From assembly GCF_003813865.1 (NCBI RefSeq), contig NZ_RMVG01000025.1, positions 1 through 59,013 on the forward strand: 59,013 bases of DNA, in the 5' to 3' direction. Below the pieces are notes generated by a model. It saw nothing but the letters and a program-made list of their open reading frames with translations, was not told the origin of the DNA and made no database searches. Position numbers and translations under genes: made by a program. This document shows, piece by piece, positions 24,037 through 34,000 of the stretch. This DNA is from Candidatus Pantoea deserta. GTDB lineage: Bacteria > Pseudomonadota > Gammaproteobacteria > Enterobacterales > Enterobacteriaceae. Position 1 is the stretch's first letter; each line of letters begins with the position of its first letter.

Positions 24037-25485
24037 TTATTTCGCTTTCGCCCACGTTGGCGAGGACGGTTGTTGATCAGATCGCTGCGCCTCCGCGGCG
24101 AAACGACGAGATTTGGAAAGCATCAGCGGCTCGATATGCTCAAGAGAAATGCCCCGGGTTTCCGGTAAAAATCGGCGGACAAACCAGAACGCCACCAGAC
24201 ACCCTACCGCGCACAACATCAGCGGGAAGGCGCCGTGAAAGTGATCCATCAGCACCCGGCTGCGGTTCATCATTGGGAAGCTCTGGGTAACGATAAAATT
24301 CGCGAGGTACATTGAGGCAAACGCAAAGCCCATCGCCACGGCGCGGATACGGTTGGGAAAGATTTCCGAGATCAGCAGCCAGGCGCCAAGGCTCCACGAC
24401 AGGCCAAAGATCAGGACAAAGGCCACCAGACCCACCACCGGCAGAATCCCGCCCGCCTCGGTGATAAACGCCCAGGCGGTAAACGCCAGGCAGAGCGCAC
24501 ACCCCAGCGCCCCCCAGCGCAACAGCGGCGTCCGCCCTGTGCGGTCGATAGTGCTCAGGCAAACGGCCACGCCGGCCAGCAGCGCCAGGCCAAGGAAAAT
24601 GCTCTGGAACAGCGATGCCTGGGTACTGGCGGTGATGTTTTGCAGCAGCGAGGGCGCGTAATAGAGAAGAATGTTGATACCGGAGACCTGCTGCAAAATG
24701 GCGATGGCGCAGCCAACCAGCAGGATATAACGGGCGCGCGCATCCCGCAGAACGCCACGCTGGCTGGGAGAGGCAGTGTCATACTGATTTGCCGTCATGA
24801 TCTCCTGTAGCAGTCTTTCAGCGTGCTGCGCATTCGACAGATGGGTCAGCACCTCGCGGGCGCGCTCTGTTTTGCCCTTCAGCGCCAGCCAGCGCGGTGA
24901 CTCCGGCATAAACGGAACCAGCAGCAGAAACAGCGCGCAGGGCACCACGCCAGAGGCCAGCATCCAGCGCCAGCCTTCGCTGACTATCCACTGATGCGAC
25001 ATACCGCGCGCGATAAGGTAGTTAACGATATAGACCGTCACCTGTCCGCCGACCATCAGCATCTGCTGCAGGCCGAGCATACGCCCGCGCCAGTCTTTCG
25101 GGGAGACTTCGGCGATATATAACGGTGTAACCGCTGAGGCCATACCTACCGCCAGCCCCCCCACCAGCCGCCAGATAACAAAATCAGTCAGGGAACTTGC
25201 CAGCGCCGCGCCCACAGCTGACAGCACAAACAGTAAGGCGGTAATAATCAGCGTGGATTTGCGGCCTATGCGATCTGAAATAAAGCCAACACACCATGCG
25301 CCAGCGATGCAGCCGAGAATGACATTAGACACCGCCCAGCCGCTCTCCCACGGTGTTAAGGCCATGTGTTCAGTGAGCGGCTCGATTACGCCTGAAATCA
25401 CCGAAGCGTCATAACCCAGAATCACACCGCTGAGCGAGGCAATTGAACAGATAAAGAAGATCAGGCGTAAATTATGTTTGCGCAT
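24037..25485 (-). CDS. MFS sugar/inositol:H+ symporter (IolT/XylE type)
   Basis: A 482-residue inner-membrane porter of the sugar-porter family with twelve predicted spans. The signature motifs are DRIGRK (loop 2-3), PESPRWLALKGK (after TM6), GRTPLL (loop 8-9) and PETRGISLEHIE (after TM12). QQVSGINILLYYAP is the substrate-site motif of TM7. It is the first gene of the four-gene operon, directly behind a -24/-12 promoter. The transported polyol is probably the substrate of the linked IolG-like enzyme. Confidence 0.9.
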   Translation of the reverse strand: MRKHNLRLIFFICSIASLSGVILGYDASVISGVIEPLTEHMALTPWESGWAVSNVILGCIAGAWCVGFISDRIGRKSTLIITALLFVLSAVGAALASSLTDFVIWRLVGGLAVGMASAVTPLYIAEVSPKDWRGRMLGLQQMLMVGGQVTVYIVNYLIARGMSHQWIVSEGWRWMLASGVVPCALFLLLVPFMPESPRWLALKGKTERAREVLTHLSNAQHAERLLQEIMTANQYDTASPSQRGVLRDARARYILLVGCAIAILQQVSGINILLYYAPSLLQNITASTQASLFQSIFLGLALLAGVAVCLSTIDRTGRTPLLRWGALGCALCLAFTAWAFITEAGGILPVVGLVAFVLIFGLSWSLGAWLLISEIFPNRIRAVAMGFAFASMYLANFIVTQSFPMMNRSRVLMDHFHGAFPLMLCAVGCLVAFWFVRRFLPETRGISLEHIEPLMLSKSRRFAAEAQRSDQQPSSPTWAKAK

Positions 25486-25535
25486 AACGACTTATTTCCC
25501 TTGGTTCGTCCGGTTTGCATAGCTGCTTTACCTTT

Positions 25536-25552
25536 TGCAAAGGCGATGCCAA
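25536..25552 (-). promoter_or_regulatory. Sigma-54 (-24/-12) promoter of the polyol operon
   Basis: The minus strand reads TTGGCAT-CGCCT-TTGCA, nearly the consensus TGGCAC-N5-TTGCA with exact GG/GC spacing. It lies 51 bases before the MFS start codon and within the intergenic region shared with a sigma-54 activator gene. Confidence 0.87.
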
Positions 25553-25616
25553 CCAAAAAAGAGGGAAAGTTGTGAGCGTCTGCACAGTGTCACATCACAA
25601 ATCGGCAACAAAATTT

Positions 25617-25652
25617 ACATGTCAACTTTGCATGTTCATAAAATGGACATTT
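25617..25652. promoter_or_regulatory. Candidate activator (UAS) half-sites
   Basis: TACATGTC (25617-25624), GCATGTTC (25630-25637) and the inverted GGACATTT (25645-25652) are similar half-sites 80-115 bp upstream of the -12 element, where enhancer-binding proteins normally bind. Assigned by position and resemblance only. Confidence 0.4.
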
Positions 25653-25672
25653 AATTCAGCTGAGGGTGACCG

Positions 25673-27634
25673 GTGAACCAGCCATTGTTGTTGAGAGATG
25701 AGAGCGATGCCATTTTCAGCCTGCCGGAAAGGGCTGAAGCTGACAGCTGGGATACGCTGTTATGGCAGAGCTGGCAGTGTTTTGTGCAGGGTGAACAGCC
25801 GCCAACACTGCGGCACAGCATTCTGAAGTCATGGCAGCGTTCTCAACAGCGGGCTATCGATCCACACAGCTTTATCTATACGGCTCCGCCAGCGAGTGAA
25901 CTGACCGCTATCCTTGAACACAACGCCGAACTGATTCTGGTAGCGCGCAGCATTATGGAAAATCTGCTGGCCTATAATCCGGACGGCCACATTAATCTCA
26001 CCGACGCGCAGGGGGTAACGCTGCATTTTTGTGGCGTCGATTTGACACCGGTCGGCAGTATCCTGCGTGAAGAAGTGCTGGGGACTAACTGCACGGCGCG
26101 ATGCCTGATTGAGCAGCGGCTGGTATATGTGCTGAGCGGCGAGAACTGGAAGATCGATTTACGCAAACGTCGCCGGCAGTGTGCGGCGGCACCGGTACGC
26201 GATGCCAGCGGCAAGTTGATCGGCGTGCTGACCCTGACCGCGACGCCGGAGAACTTCAATGCACATACCCTGGGAACGGTGCAGGCGGCGGCGGAGGCAG
26301 TCGGGCAGCAATTGACGCTGCGACGCTTGCTGGCTGAGCAGCAGTCAATCCTGGAAACGTTGAATGAAGGGGTGATCGTTTATGATAAACAGGGTCACAT
26401 CAAAACCCTGAATCGTTATGCGCGGCAGATCTTCAGCGGGCTTGATCCGCAGGATACGCCGATTGACGAACTGCTGAAGCCGCAAGGTGGATCGCTACTG
26501 ACTATGCCGTTCTGTAATGACCGTGAGATGCAGTTTATGCCAGACGGCCTGGCTCCCCTCTCCTGCCTGATCTCTCTGATGCCCGCGCCAGATGGCGGCC
26601 GCGTCCTTTCTTTGCGTGAAAACCAGCGTATCCGCGCCATTACGCGCAGGGTAATGGGGGTAAGCGCCAGTTATACCTTTGAGATGATTCGCGGCCATGC
26701 GCCGCGTCTACACCAGGCGATTCAGAAAGCCCGCGCCAGCAGCCGAACCGACAGCACAGTGCTGCTTAGCGGCGAAAGCGGAACTGGCAAAGAGCTTTTT
26801 GCTCAGGCAATCCATAACGCCAGCCCGCGTCAGCAGGAAGCGTTTATTGCTCTTAACTGTGGCGCCTTACCGCGCGATCTGGTCCAGAGTGAACTGTTTG
26901 GCTATGCAGACGGTGCCTTCACCGGTTCACGTCGGGGAGGTTCAGCAGGCAAGTTTGAACTGGCTGACGGTGGCACTCTTTTCCTCGACGAAATCGGTGA
27001 GATGCCGCTCGAAGCACAAACCAGCCTGCTGCGAGTGCTGCAAGAGGGCGAAGTGCTGCGCATCGGCGCGGCGCAACCAGTGAAAGTCAATGTGCGCATT
27101 ATTGCGGCAACCCATTGCAATTTGCTCGACGCAGTGGAGAAGGGAGCATTTCGGCGCGACCTCTATTATCGTCTGAATGTGATTTCACTGGAAATCCCCC
27201 CGCTGCGTAACCGTCGTGAGGACATTCCAGAACTCGTCAACACCTTCATTCAGGCGCTTTGCGCGCGTTTGAAGCGTATTCCGCCCGTAGTCACTCCGGA
27301 CGCTATGGCGGGTTTGCAATCCTGGGAGTGGCCAGGCAATGTGCGCGAGCTGGAAAATGTAGTCGAGCGCATGATTAATTTGTGCGAAGGATTAGAGATT
27401 ACCCGTGCCGACTTGCCCGAATCGCTGCAGGCGCCGTTATCAGAAAATGGAGATGAGGATATGCCTCCTTCACTGCAAAATCTGGAACGCACGCATATTT
27501 TGCGGGTGATAGATGAACAACAGGGAAATCTGCGTCAGTCGGCGCAACGACTTGGTATTTCACGAACGGCGCTATATAACAAACTCAATGCCTGGAAAAT
27601 CGATTACCGTGCTTTCAGAAAAAGCGCCCTGTGA
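25673..27634 (+). CDS. Sigma-54-dependent enhancer-binding regulator (AcoR/DhaR-like)
   Basis: A 653-residue activator. Residues about 50-215 form a GAF-type sensor (LGTNCTARCLIEQ). Residues 220-320 are PAS-like (LETLNEGVIVYDKQG). The AAA+ domain spans about 335-570, with Walker A GESGTGKE (367-374), the sigma-54-contacting GAFTGS loop (414-419) and Walker B LFLDEIGEMP. A Fis-type HTH closes the protein (NLRQSAQRLGISRTALYNKL). GAGGGTGACCG precedes the GTG start. It is divergent from the polyol operon, which has a matching -24/-12 promoter, so the pairing is strongly supported. The effector is probably the polyol or its keto product. Confidence 0.93.
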   Translation: MNQPLLLRDESDAIFSLPERAEADSWDTLLWQSWQCFVQGEQPPTLRHSILKSWQRSQQRAIDPHSFIYTAPPASELTAILEHNAELILVARSIMENLLAYNPDGHINLTDAQGVTLHFCGVDLTPVGSILREEVLGTNCTARCLIEQRLVYVLSGENWKIDLRKRRRQCAAAPVRDASGKLIGVLTLTATPENFNAHTLGTVQAAAEAVGQQLTLRRLLAEQQSILETLNEGVIVYDKQGHIKTLNRYARQIFSGLDPQDTPIDELLKPQGGSLLTMPFCNDREMQFMPDGLAPLSCLISLMPAPDGGRVLSLRENQRIRAITRRVMGVSASYTFEMIRGHAPRLHQAIQKARASSRTDSTVLLSGESGTGKELFAQAIHNASPRQQEAFIALNCGALPRDLVQSELFGYADGAFTGSRRGGSAGKFELADGGTLFLDEIGEMPLEAQTSLLRVLQEGEVLRIGAAQPVKVNVRIIAATHCNLLDAVEKGAFRRDLYYRLNVISLEIPPLRNRREDIPELVNTFIQALCARLKRIPPVVTPDAMAGLQSWEWPGNVRELENVVERMINLCEGLEITRADLPESLQAPLSENGDEDMPPSLQNLERTHILRVIDEQQGNLRQSAQRLGISRTALYNKLNAWKIDYRAFRKSAL

Positions 27635-27668
27635 AAGCAGTGAAAATCTGACTGATATAGCCTTTGTT

Positions 27669-27688
27669 GTGTGCAAGGAGCGGACATT
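27669..27688. repeat. Partial palindromic repeat (right end)
   Basis: TGTGCAAGGAGCGGACAT keeps the 3' arm and loop of the right hairpin, 35 bp beyond the sigma-54 regulator gene. Confidence 0.5.
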
Positions 27689-27756
27689 GCATTGCGTTCC
27701 GCTTTAAGCGCTAATCAGAGTGAGTTAACGTAGCAGGGTTATTTTTTTCGGACGCA

Positions 27757-28416
27757 ATGATCATGCCTTCTGTCGAAACATTTATCACTTTCCTTATCGC
27801 CCTGACTCTTCTGGAGATTTCTCCCGGTCCTGACATGATGCTGACCATCGCCAGAGGAGTCGGTCAGGGAAGGCGCATTGCTCTTCTTACCGTACTGGGA
27901 AACGTCTTTGTGGCGGGTCTTGTGCAAGTTTCTTTTCTGGTTCTGGGACTGGTGAGCGTCGTTCATGCCTGGCCGGTTGCGTTAGATCTTCTGAGGTGGG
28001 CTGGAGCGGCGTATCTAATTTGGCTGGGTATAAAGATGATTGCTACTTCAGGCACAGATACACGGGTGCGAAAAACTGCAAAAATCTCTGACTGGAATGC
28101 AGTCAAGGAAGGCGCGCTGAACAGCCTGACTAACCCAAAATCCCTGCTGTTCATGTTTGCTTTTCTTCCTCAGTTTGTCGATCCAGTTGCGGGTCCCGTC
28201 TGGATGCAGTTGCTGGTTCTGGGCAGTATTCAAAAGCTGGCTGGCATTGTCTCCTTAGGCTCAGTTGCAATGGCATCAGGAACATTTGGAAACTGGTTGA
28301 GCAAACACCCGGCCTTTATCAAATGGCAGGAACGATTCACAGGATTAGTGATGGTTGGACTCGGTATTCGCATGCTTTTCAGCGGGTCTGGAATTATACC
28401 GAAACCCGGCAAGTAG
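27757..28416 (+). CDS. LysE/RhtB-family amino-acid exporter
   Basis: A 219-residue inner-membrane protein with six hydrophobic spans. The family signature SPGPDMMLTIARGVGQGRR lies after the first span, and ALNSLTNPKSLLFMFAFLPQFVD is the conserved NPK region. Such proteins export amino acids (Leu, Thr, homoserine, Arg) or small polar metabolites. An ATG two codons later is an equally possible start because no strong ribosome-binding site is seen. It stands alone between palindromic repeats. Confidence 0.9.
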   Translation: MIMPSVETFITFLIALTLLEISPGPDMMLTIARGVGQGRRIALLTVLGNVFVAGLVQVSFLVLGLVSVVHAWPVALDLLRWAGAAYLIWLGIKMIATSGTDTRVRKTAKISDWNAVKEGALNSLTNPKSLLFMFAFLPQFVDPVAGPVWMQLLVLGSIQKLAGIVSLGSVAMASGTFGNWLSKHPAFIKWQERFTGLVMVGLGIRMLFSGSGIIPKPGK

Positions 28417-28439
28417 GTTTTCCGCAAAAAGATATGCAC

Positions 28440-28469
28440 AAGGTCCGCTGTTCGCTCAGAGCGGACCTT
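28440..28469. repeat. Palindromic repeat, left hairpin, perfect
   Basis: AAGGTCCGCT-GTTCGCTCAG-AGCGGACCTT, a 10-bp perfect stem, 24 bp after the LysE-type gene. Longer pairing than the other copies; it may also act as its terminator. Confidence 0.75.
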
Positions 28470-28570
28470 GCCGAGCGTGCATTTCCGCTCCGTGCCAGCA
28501 GCGAACAAGAAGGTGTTATCAGCTTTATCCACCCGATCTCAGGAGTGCCATAATTCAATGCATTCAAAGG

Positions 28571-29020
28571 TTAGATAAGGTTTCCGCAGAGTATGTCAAT
28601 GATCAAATCGTGGGGAAAGATAGTTTGGTTAGTATTACTAAGCTCTTCTAATGTCCACCAGTAATGATTTTGAATAACGCCCTTTTCCTTCTCACTCCAT
28701 CCTGAGCAGTCAATATCTGTCTTTTCCGCATGGATTATAAAAAAACGCTCTTCAGCAAGAACGGTCTCCCCATCAGGCAACTGCATGGGGAAGGTTCGGG
28801 ATGCCACCGCCGCTCCAGCAGAATCTCTTTTTAGCCCGGTTTCTTCCTGTAACTCCCGTAGTGCGGCCTGTTCAAAGGATTCATTCAATTCAAGCCCACC
28901 GCCAGGCGTTGCCCAGTATGACATGCCGATTAAGGCATCATTTTTATGTGAAAAATTAAATAACAAAACATTGTTTTCAGGCGAAAGAATGATTAACCGG
29001 GATGATGGGCGAGTACGCAT
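28571..29020 (-). CDS. NUDIX hydrolase
   Basis: A 149-residue nucleoside-diphosphate-X hydrolase. The Nudix box is complete: GGGLELNESFEQAALRELQE continued by ETGL (Gx5Ex7REUxEExGU), about residues 40-63. It binds the divalent metal that attacks the pyrophosphate bond. The front part (SSRLIILSPENNVLLFNF) is the usual first strand pair. AAGGAAAC precedes the ATG. The substrate (oxidised nucleotide, sugar nucleotide or coenzyme) cannot be read. It is a monocistronic gene between palindromic repeats. Confidence 0.92.
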   Translation of the reverse strand: MRTRPSSRLIILSPENNVLLFNFSHKNDALIGMSYWATPGGGLELNESFEQAALRELQEETGLKRDSAGAAVASRTFPMQLPDGETVLAEERFFIIHAEKTDIDCSGWSEKEKGVIQNHYWWTLEELSNTNQTIFPHDLIIDILCGNLI

Positions 29021-29133
29021 AAAGTTTCCTTCTGATACAGCTTAATGCTGATTTCCGTCCCGCTATTTAAACATACATAGCCGCCTGAATCGTTCAGGCC
29101 CTCAATATCAATGATGACGTTTAGTTTGTTGAG

Positions 29134-29200
29134 CGTCCGTTCCTCGCTCATAGCGGACATAGGCCTGCACGTCTGTCCGCTTCGTGCCATAAGCGGAAGT
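29134..29200. repeat. Two-hairpin palindromic repeat, full copy
   Basis: Left hairpin CGTCCGT-TCCTCGCTCAT-AGCGGACAT and right hairpin TGTCCGCT-TCGTGCCATA-AGCGGAAGT, about 14 bases apart. It sits between the NUDIX gene and the autotransporter module. Confidence 0.8.
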
Positions 29201-29715
29201 AGCTAACTTAAAGCCATGTTTATCTTGAAAGCGTATGTTGGCGGATGTGTTTATGTTATCGGTTTGTAGTGCGATATATAATTCAAAATGGGGAGTGCGA
29301 CTAAGAGTGACTCTTGAGAGAACAAACTGAATTAAGTAACGCTTAGGTACTCTACCCTTTACTAAGCCTTATCACTTCTTTTTTCCGAAGCTGAACAGAG
29401 TCTTTATCAACCTCCTCAATTTCAGCCATTTATCAAAATTTCACACCAGACATTCCCCCTTTAAACGGGTTCCTGCCCCCTGCACATCCCAGCTGTCTTC
29501 ACCTGTGTGCAGCCGAAAGTCCTCGACCTGATGATTAGTTTTTCTTTCACTCTAAATAAATCTTCGACGTTTCCAATAACCACTCGCATGTGAAAACAAA
29601 TAAGAGAATTCTTATTTTTAAGGCATGGGGCATCGATGATTCAGCACACTTTAAGCCGGGCATTTTCTTTGTTCCCGGTTTCTGAACTTTACGCTCAGCG
29701 CTTTCGGAGTCAGTT
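29201..29715. other. AT-rich promoter region of the autotransporter module
   Basis: 515 bp without a gene, AT-richer than the surroundings and just upstream of the heptosyltransferase gene. It probably contains the promoter for both module genes, but no -35/-10 pair is convincing enough to mark. Confidence 0.4.
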
Positions 29716-30957
29716 ATGACTGGAAACCCGCCAGACGTAATCGTGAGTAATGCTATCCCGACGAACAGTATTCAGACTGTACCCTATCCTTTCGTCAGCG
29801 CACCTGCTCTCCCAAGCCTGGAAGGCCCCGCCGGCATTCGTTATGACTTCAATGATGGTGCGCGTGTCCTGCTGCCGGAAGGACGCTGGCGCGTGGCGCT
29901 CATCGATGAGGAGTCGGGCAATCTACTGTTTCACTGTGAAACCGGCGCAGGCTGGGTGACATCGGCAAAAAAATATTTTATCCGCTTTCGCATTCAGGTT
30001 TGGCGTGCCGGCGAGTCCTTCCCTTTACTTAATGAGGTGCTGACGCTTAAAGATCGGCACGTTCTGATTTCGTTTCCGGTAGGCACTCTGGGTGATTTGC
30101 TTGGCTGGTTCCACTACGCCGAACGCTTTCGCATCGCGCACGGATGCAGGCTGGAATGCAGCATGGCGCCGGACATTATCACCCTCTTTGAAAGTCAGTA
30201 CCCTGACATTCGCTTTACAGCCCCTACCGACGCGCTGCAAGCCCCCTATGCCACCTACCGCATCGGGCTTTTTTTTGGCGGAAACGATACGCATCAGCCG
30301 GTCGACTTCCGCCAGACCGGATTCCACCGGATCGCCGGATACATTCTTGGAGTTGATCATCGCGAAGAAGCGCCGCGCCTGGATCTCAGTGCCTCGCGAA
30401 CCATAGACGAGCCATACGTCTGCATTGGCGTGCAGTCCACCTGCCAGGCCAAGTTCTGGAACAACGGACGCGGCTGGGCCGAGGTAGTGACCCATCTCAA
30501 AACGCTGGGCTATCGCGTCCTCTGCATCGATCGGGATTCCACCACCGGACGTGGCCACGTCTGGAACCACATCCCCTATGGCGCTGAGGACTTCACCGGC
30601 GACCTTCCATTGCAGGAGCGGGTGGATCTGCTTAAACACGCCAGCTTCTTTATCGGCCTTGCGAGCGGCCTTTCCTGGCTTGCCTGGGCCGCACAAATCC
30701 CCGTCGTGCTTATCAGCGGCTTTAGCCTCCCCGGCGCTGAATTTTATACCCCCTGGCGGGTATTCAGCAGCCATGGCTGCAGCGGCTGCTGGGACAGCAT
30801 GCACGAAAAATTCGATCACCAGGACTATTTCTGGTGCCCCCGGCACAAGGGAACTGAACGACAGTTCGAATGCACCCGACTTATCACCGGGAAACAGGTA
30901 AATAGCGTGATTGACCGTCTCGATGCGCAGATCCGCGGAAATAAAAACATTCACTGA
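29716..30957 (+). CDS. Autotransporter O-heptosyltransferase (TibC/Aah/BAHT family)
   Basis: A cytoplasmic glycosyltransferase that adds heptose from ADP-heptose to serines of AIDA-type autotransporter repeats before export. The 413-residue protein ends with the family's iron-binding cysteine set: CSGC (C355, C358), FWCPRHKG (C374) and FECTRL (C386). The GT-B nucleotide-sugar half contains CIGVQSTCQAKFWNNGRGW and FIGLASGLSWLAWA. The N-terminal part (residues 40-100) is the beta-rich dimerisation or acceptor domain seen in TibC. The start follows CGGAG. The autotransporter gene begins 59 bp downstream and is the evident substrate. Confidence 0.93.
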   Translation: MTGNPPDVIVSNAIPTNSIQTVPYPFVSAPALPSLEGPAGIRYDFNDGARVLLPEGRWRVALIDEESGNLLFHCETGAGWVTSAKKYFIRFRIQVWRAGESFPLLNEVLTLKDRHVLISFPVGTLGDLLGWFHYAERFRIAHGCRLECSMAPDIITLFESQYPDIRFTAPTDALQAPYATYRIGLFFGGNDTHQPVDFRQTGFHRIAGYILGVDHREEAPRLDLSASRTIDEPYVCIGVQSTCQAKFWNNGRGWAEVVTHLKTLGYRVLCIDRDSTTGRGHVWNHIPYGAEDFTGDLPLQERVDLLKHASFFIGLASGLSWLAWAAQIPVVLISGFSLPGAEFYTPWRVFSSHGCSGCWDSMHEKFDHQDYFWCPRHKGTERQFECTRLITGKQVNSVIDRLDAQIRGNKNIH

Positions 30958-31016
30958 AATACCCGCGCGTAAATCGAATTTTTTCGCAGGGAAACAACTT
31001 TTATAAGAGGCAGGGC

Positions 31017-34000
31017 ATGAATAAGGCATACAGAATTGTCTGGAGCGCGGCACGTCAGGCGTGGGTAGTGGCTTGCGAACGCGCCGGATGCGGCGGGCGT
31101 CCTCCGGTGGCCGTGAAGCGGATCGCTGGCACGCTTTTACTGCTGGGGATGGCAGGTTCGGCAGCCGCCACAACATACGATGGCACCACCGTATCCGGCT
31201 CCATACTTTCACTGAACAACGGTGATGTCGCCAACAACGTTTCTGTTATCAGCGGCGGTAATCTGAATGTGAACAATGGCGGCCTGGTAACCAGCAGCAA
31301 CGTTGGCAATGGCGTTGGCCTCTCCAACATTGTCGTTTCCAGCGGAGGCAATGCTGTATCAACCACCGTTAACTCTTCCGGACGGCAATACATCAACAGC
31401 GGCGGTAGCGCAACCTCTACAGTCCTGAACGGCGGTTCCGAAATTGTTTATGTCGGCGCAAATGTGTCAGGCTCCACGGTTAACAGCCGCTCACAGCAGG
31501 AAGTTTATGGAGAAGTGACGTCGACTACTGTCAACAGTGGTGGTGCCCTGATGGTATTAGGCGGAACCTCACATTTTACTCATGTGAACTCAAGCGGTAT
31601 TGAATACGTCCTGAGCGGTTCGAGTGACTCCGCGTTAATTGATAACTGGGGCAACCAGATCGTTTATGCCGGTGCCAGTGCGGTTTCTGCCACAGTGGCA
31701 GGCGGTACACAGCAGGTAAACGGGACCGCAAGTGATACCACCGTGAAGGCAGGCGGCGTTCAGTACGTGAACAGCGGCGGCTCCTCCACCGATACGCAGA
31801 TTGAAGCAAATGCTTCGCAGGGCATTTACGGTACGGCAACATCCACCCAGGTTAATTCGGGAGGATCACAGTATGTGTACAGTGGTGGTTCAGCCAGCCT
31901 CAGCATGGTACATAATTCAGGGTACATGCTTATCTTTGGGGGTGGTTCAGCTTCAAATGCAATCATTGATTCGGGTGCAACACTCAATACTTACGCAGGG
32001 GCAACTGCAACCGGGTTAGTTGTCAGTTCCGGAGGCAGTCTTGTTACCAATACAGGCGCCACGCTGGACGGCACCAACGCGCTGGGTGCATTTTCAATCA
32101 GCGCAGGCCATGCAAAAAACCTGCTGCTGGAAAACAACGGCTCGCTGATCGTGAACGCTACCGATTCTTCAGAAAACACGGTCATCAATCAGGGCGGTGT
32201 TGAGTACGTATTGGGTAGCGCAACAGGAACTGTGGTAAACCAGTATGGCATTCAACGGGTTAATGCGGGTGGCACCGCTACCGGCACCACCGTGAATGCG
32301 GGTGGTGAGCAGGATGTTTTCGGGACCGCTATCTCGACCACAGTTAATTCAGGCGGCTTGCTCGCCGTCTATGACGGCGGTGTTGCCTCCCAGGCAATGA
32401 TCAATAGTGGTGGATCACTGTCAGTGAACAGCGGCGGAACTGCAACAGACGCGACCGTCCAGGCGGGGGGATTGCTGAACATTACCGATGGTGCCGTATT
32501 GACGCTTGCGGATAATCATTTCGTGAACAACGGTACGACCACCTACGACACCACCAGCAACATGGCGTTAAACACGAATCTTTCCGGCACAGGTGAACTT
32601 ACCAAAAACGGCAGCGGCACGCTGACGCTCGGAGGCACCCTTTCTCAGTCGCAGGTCAACCTGAACGCCGGTTCGCTTATCATGGATGGACTTGATGCCA
32701 CTACGGACGTGATAGCGCTTTCCGGCACCTCGCTCTCTCTGGTTAACAGTGCCAGCCTGACCGGCATCATCGACCCGACAGACGTGACCATTGACAGCAG
32801 CAGTACCTGGAACATGACGGGCGACTCGCTGGTGGACACGTTAACAAATGCCGGCAGCATCGTCTTTGCCGCGCCTACGGGAACCTTCACCCCTCATACG
32901 CTGACCGTAACCAACCTCGTCGGCAACGGCGGGACCATCACACTGAATACGGTTGCCGGCGACAGTAGCTCACCTGCCGATAAACTAATTATCGACGGCG
33001 GGCAAGCAACGGGTACTACAGGCTTACGAGTACTGAACCGGGGTGGGCTGGGTGCTCAAACGACAGGCAATGGCATCACTCTCGTTAGTGCCATTAACGG
33101 CGCGACTACGGACACTAACGCTTTCAACCTTAGCCAACCGCTTGTGGCGGGAGCCTATTCATACAGCCTCTATCGTAACGCCGACCAGAGTTGGTATCTG
33201 ACCTCTCAATTGACGACAACAGATACTCAGGAACCAGCCGAAGAGGACACTGGAACGGCTACACCGGTTCGCAATACGGTTAACTATCGCGACGGGATGT
33301 GGAGCTATGCCGCCCTGCCATCACTTTCTCTGGACTATGACCGGCTTGTTGCAGGCACCGCAGACACGCGCTTCCATTATGCCAAAGACAGCCGCATGTG
33401 GGGTCGTGTCGTTGCCGGACAGCTGCGTCACGGTGACCACGGCAACCTGACCGGTGGAGGTGTGCCTGAAAGCAGCGGCGCATACAGCTTCCTGCAGATT
33501 GGCGGCGACCTCTGGCAGTTTGCGGGATCGCGCGCAGACTGGCGAGCGGGTGTTTATGGTGCAACAGGTCTGATGCGCAATGACGTCTGGCGCGATGGTG
33601 GGAGTAAAGAGGCAGGTACGGACAGAGACACCGTATATACGGGAGGAGCCTATCTTTCAGGTCTGACACAGGACGGGCTGCGCCTGGATGGACTGCTGCA
33701 GGTAAGCCACCACAGCATTTCAACGGCTTCTAATGACGGCACGCGCTCTTCAACATCTGGTACGGGCTGGCTGGCATCGGCTCAGGCTGGACAGGCGTTC
33801 ACCCTTAGCCCCGCTCTGTCCCTTGAGCCACAGCTGATGTATACCGTTCAGGGGATAAGTCTTGATGATGCACATGACGAAGCCGCATCTCTTGACTGGT
33901 CTGACAGTCACCGACAGTCGGTTCAGGCCGGCCTGAAAGTAGGCACGCCAGCAAATTATAAAGCTAAAGTTCAGTGGTGGGTCACGCCAGCGTTAACACA

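Noticed and set aside
30025..31212. 395-codon minus-strand frame across the heptosyltransferase and the adhesin start
   Set aside because: It is antisense to two strongly supported genes, has no recognisable domain or ribosome-binding site, and owes its length to GC-biased codon positions of the real genes.
31200..32500. Tandem repeats that could be taken for a CRISPR or minisatellite
   Set aside because: They are degenerate, in frame and of about 57 bp, and they encode the 19-residue AIDA strand-loop-strand unit.
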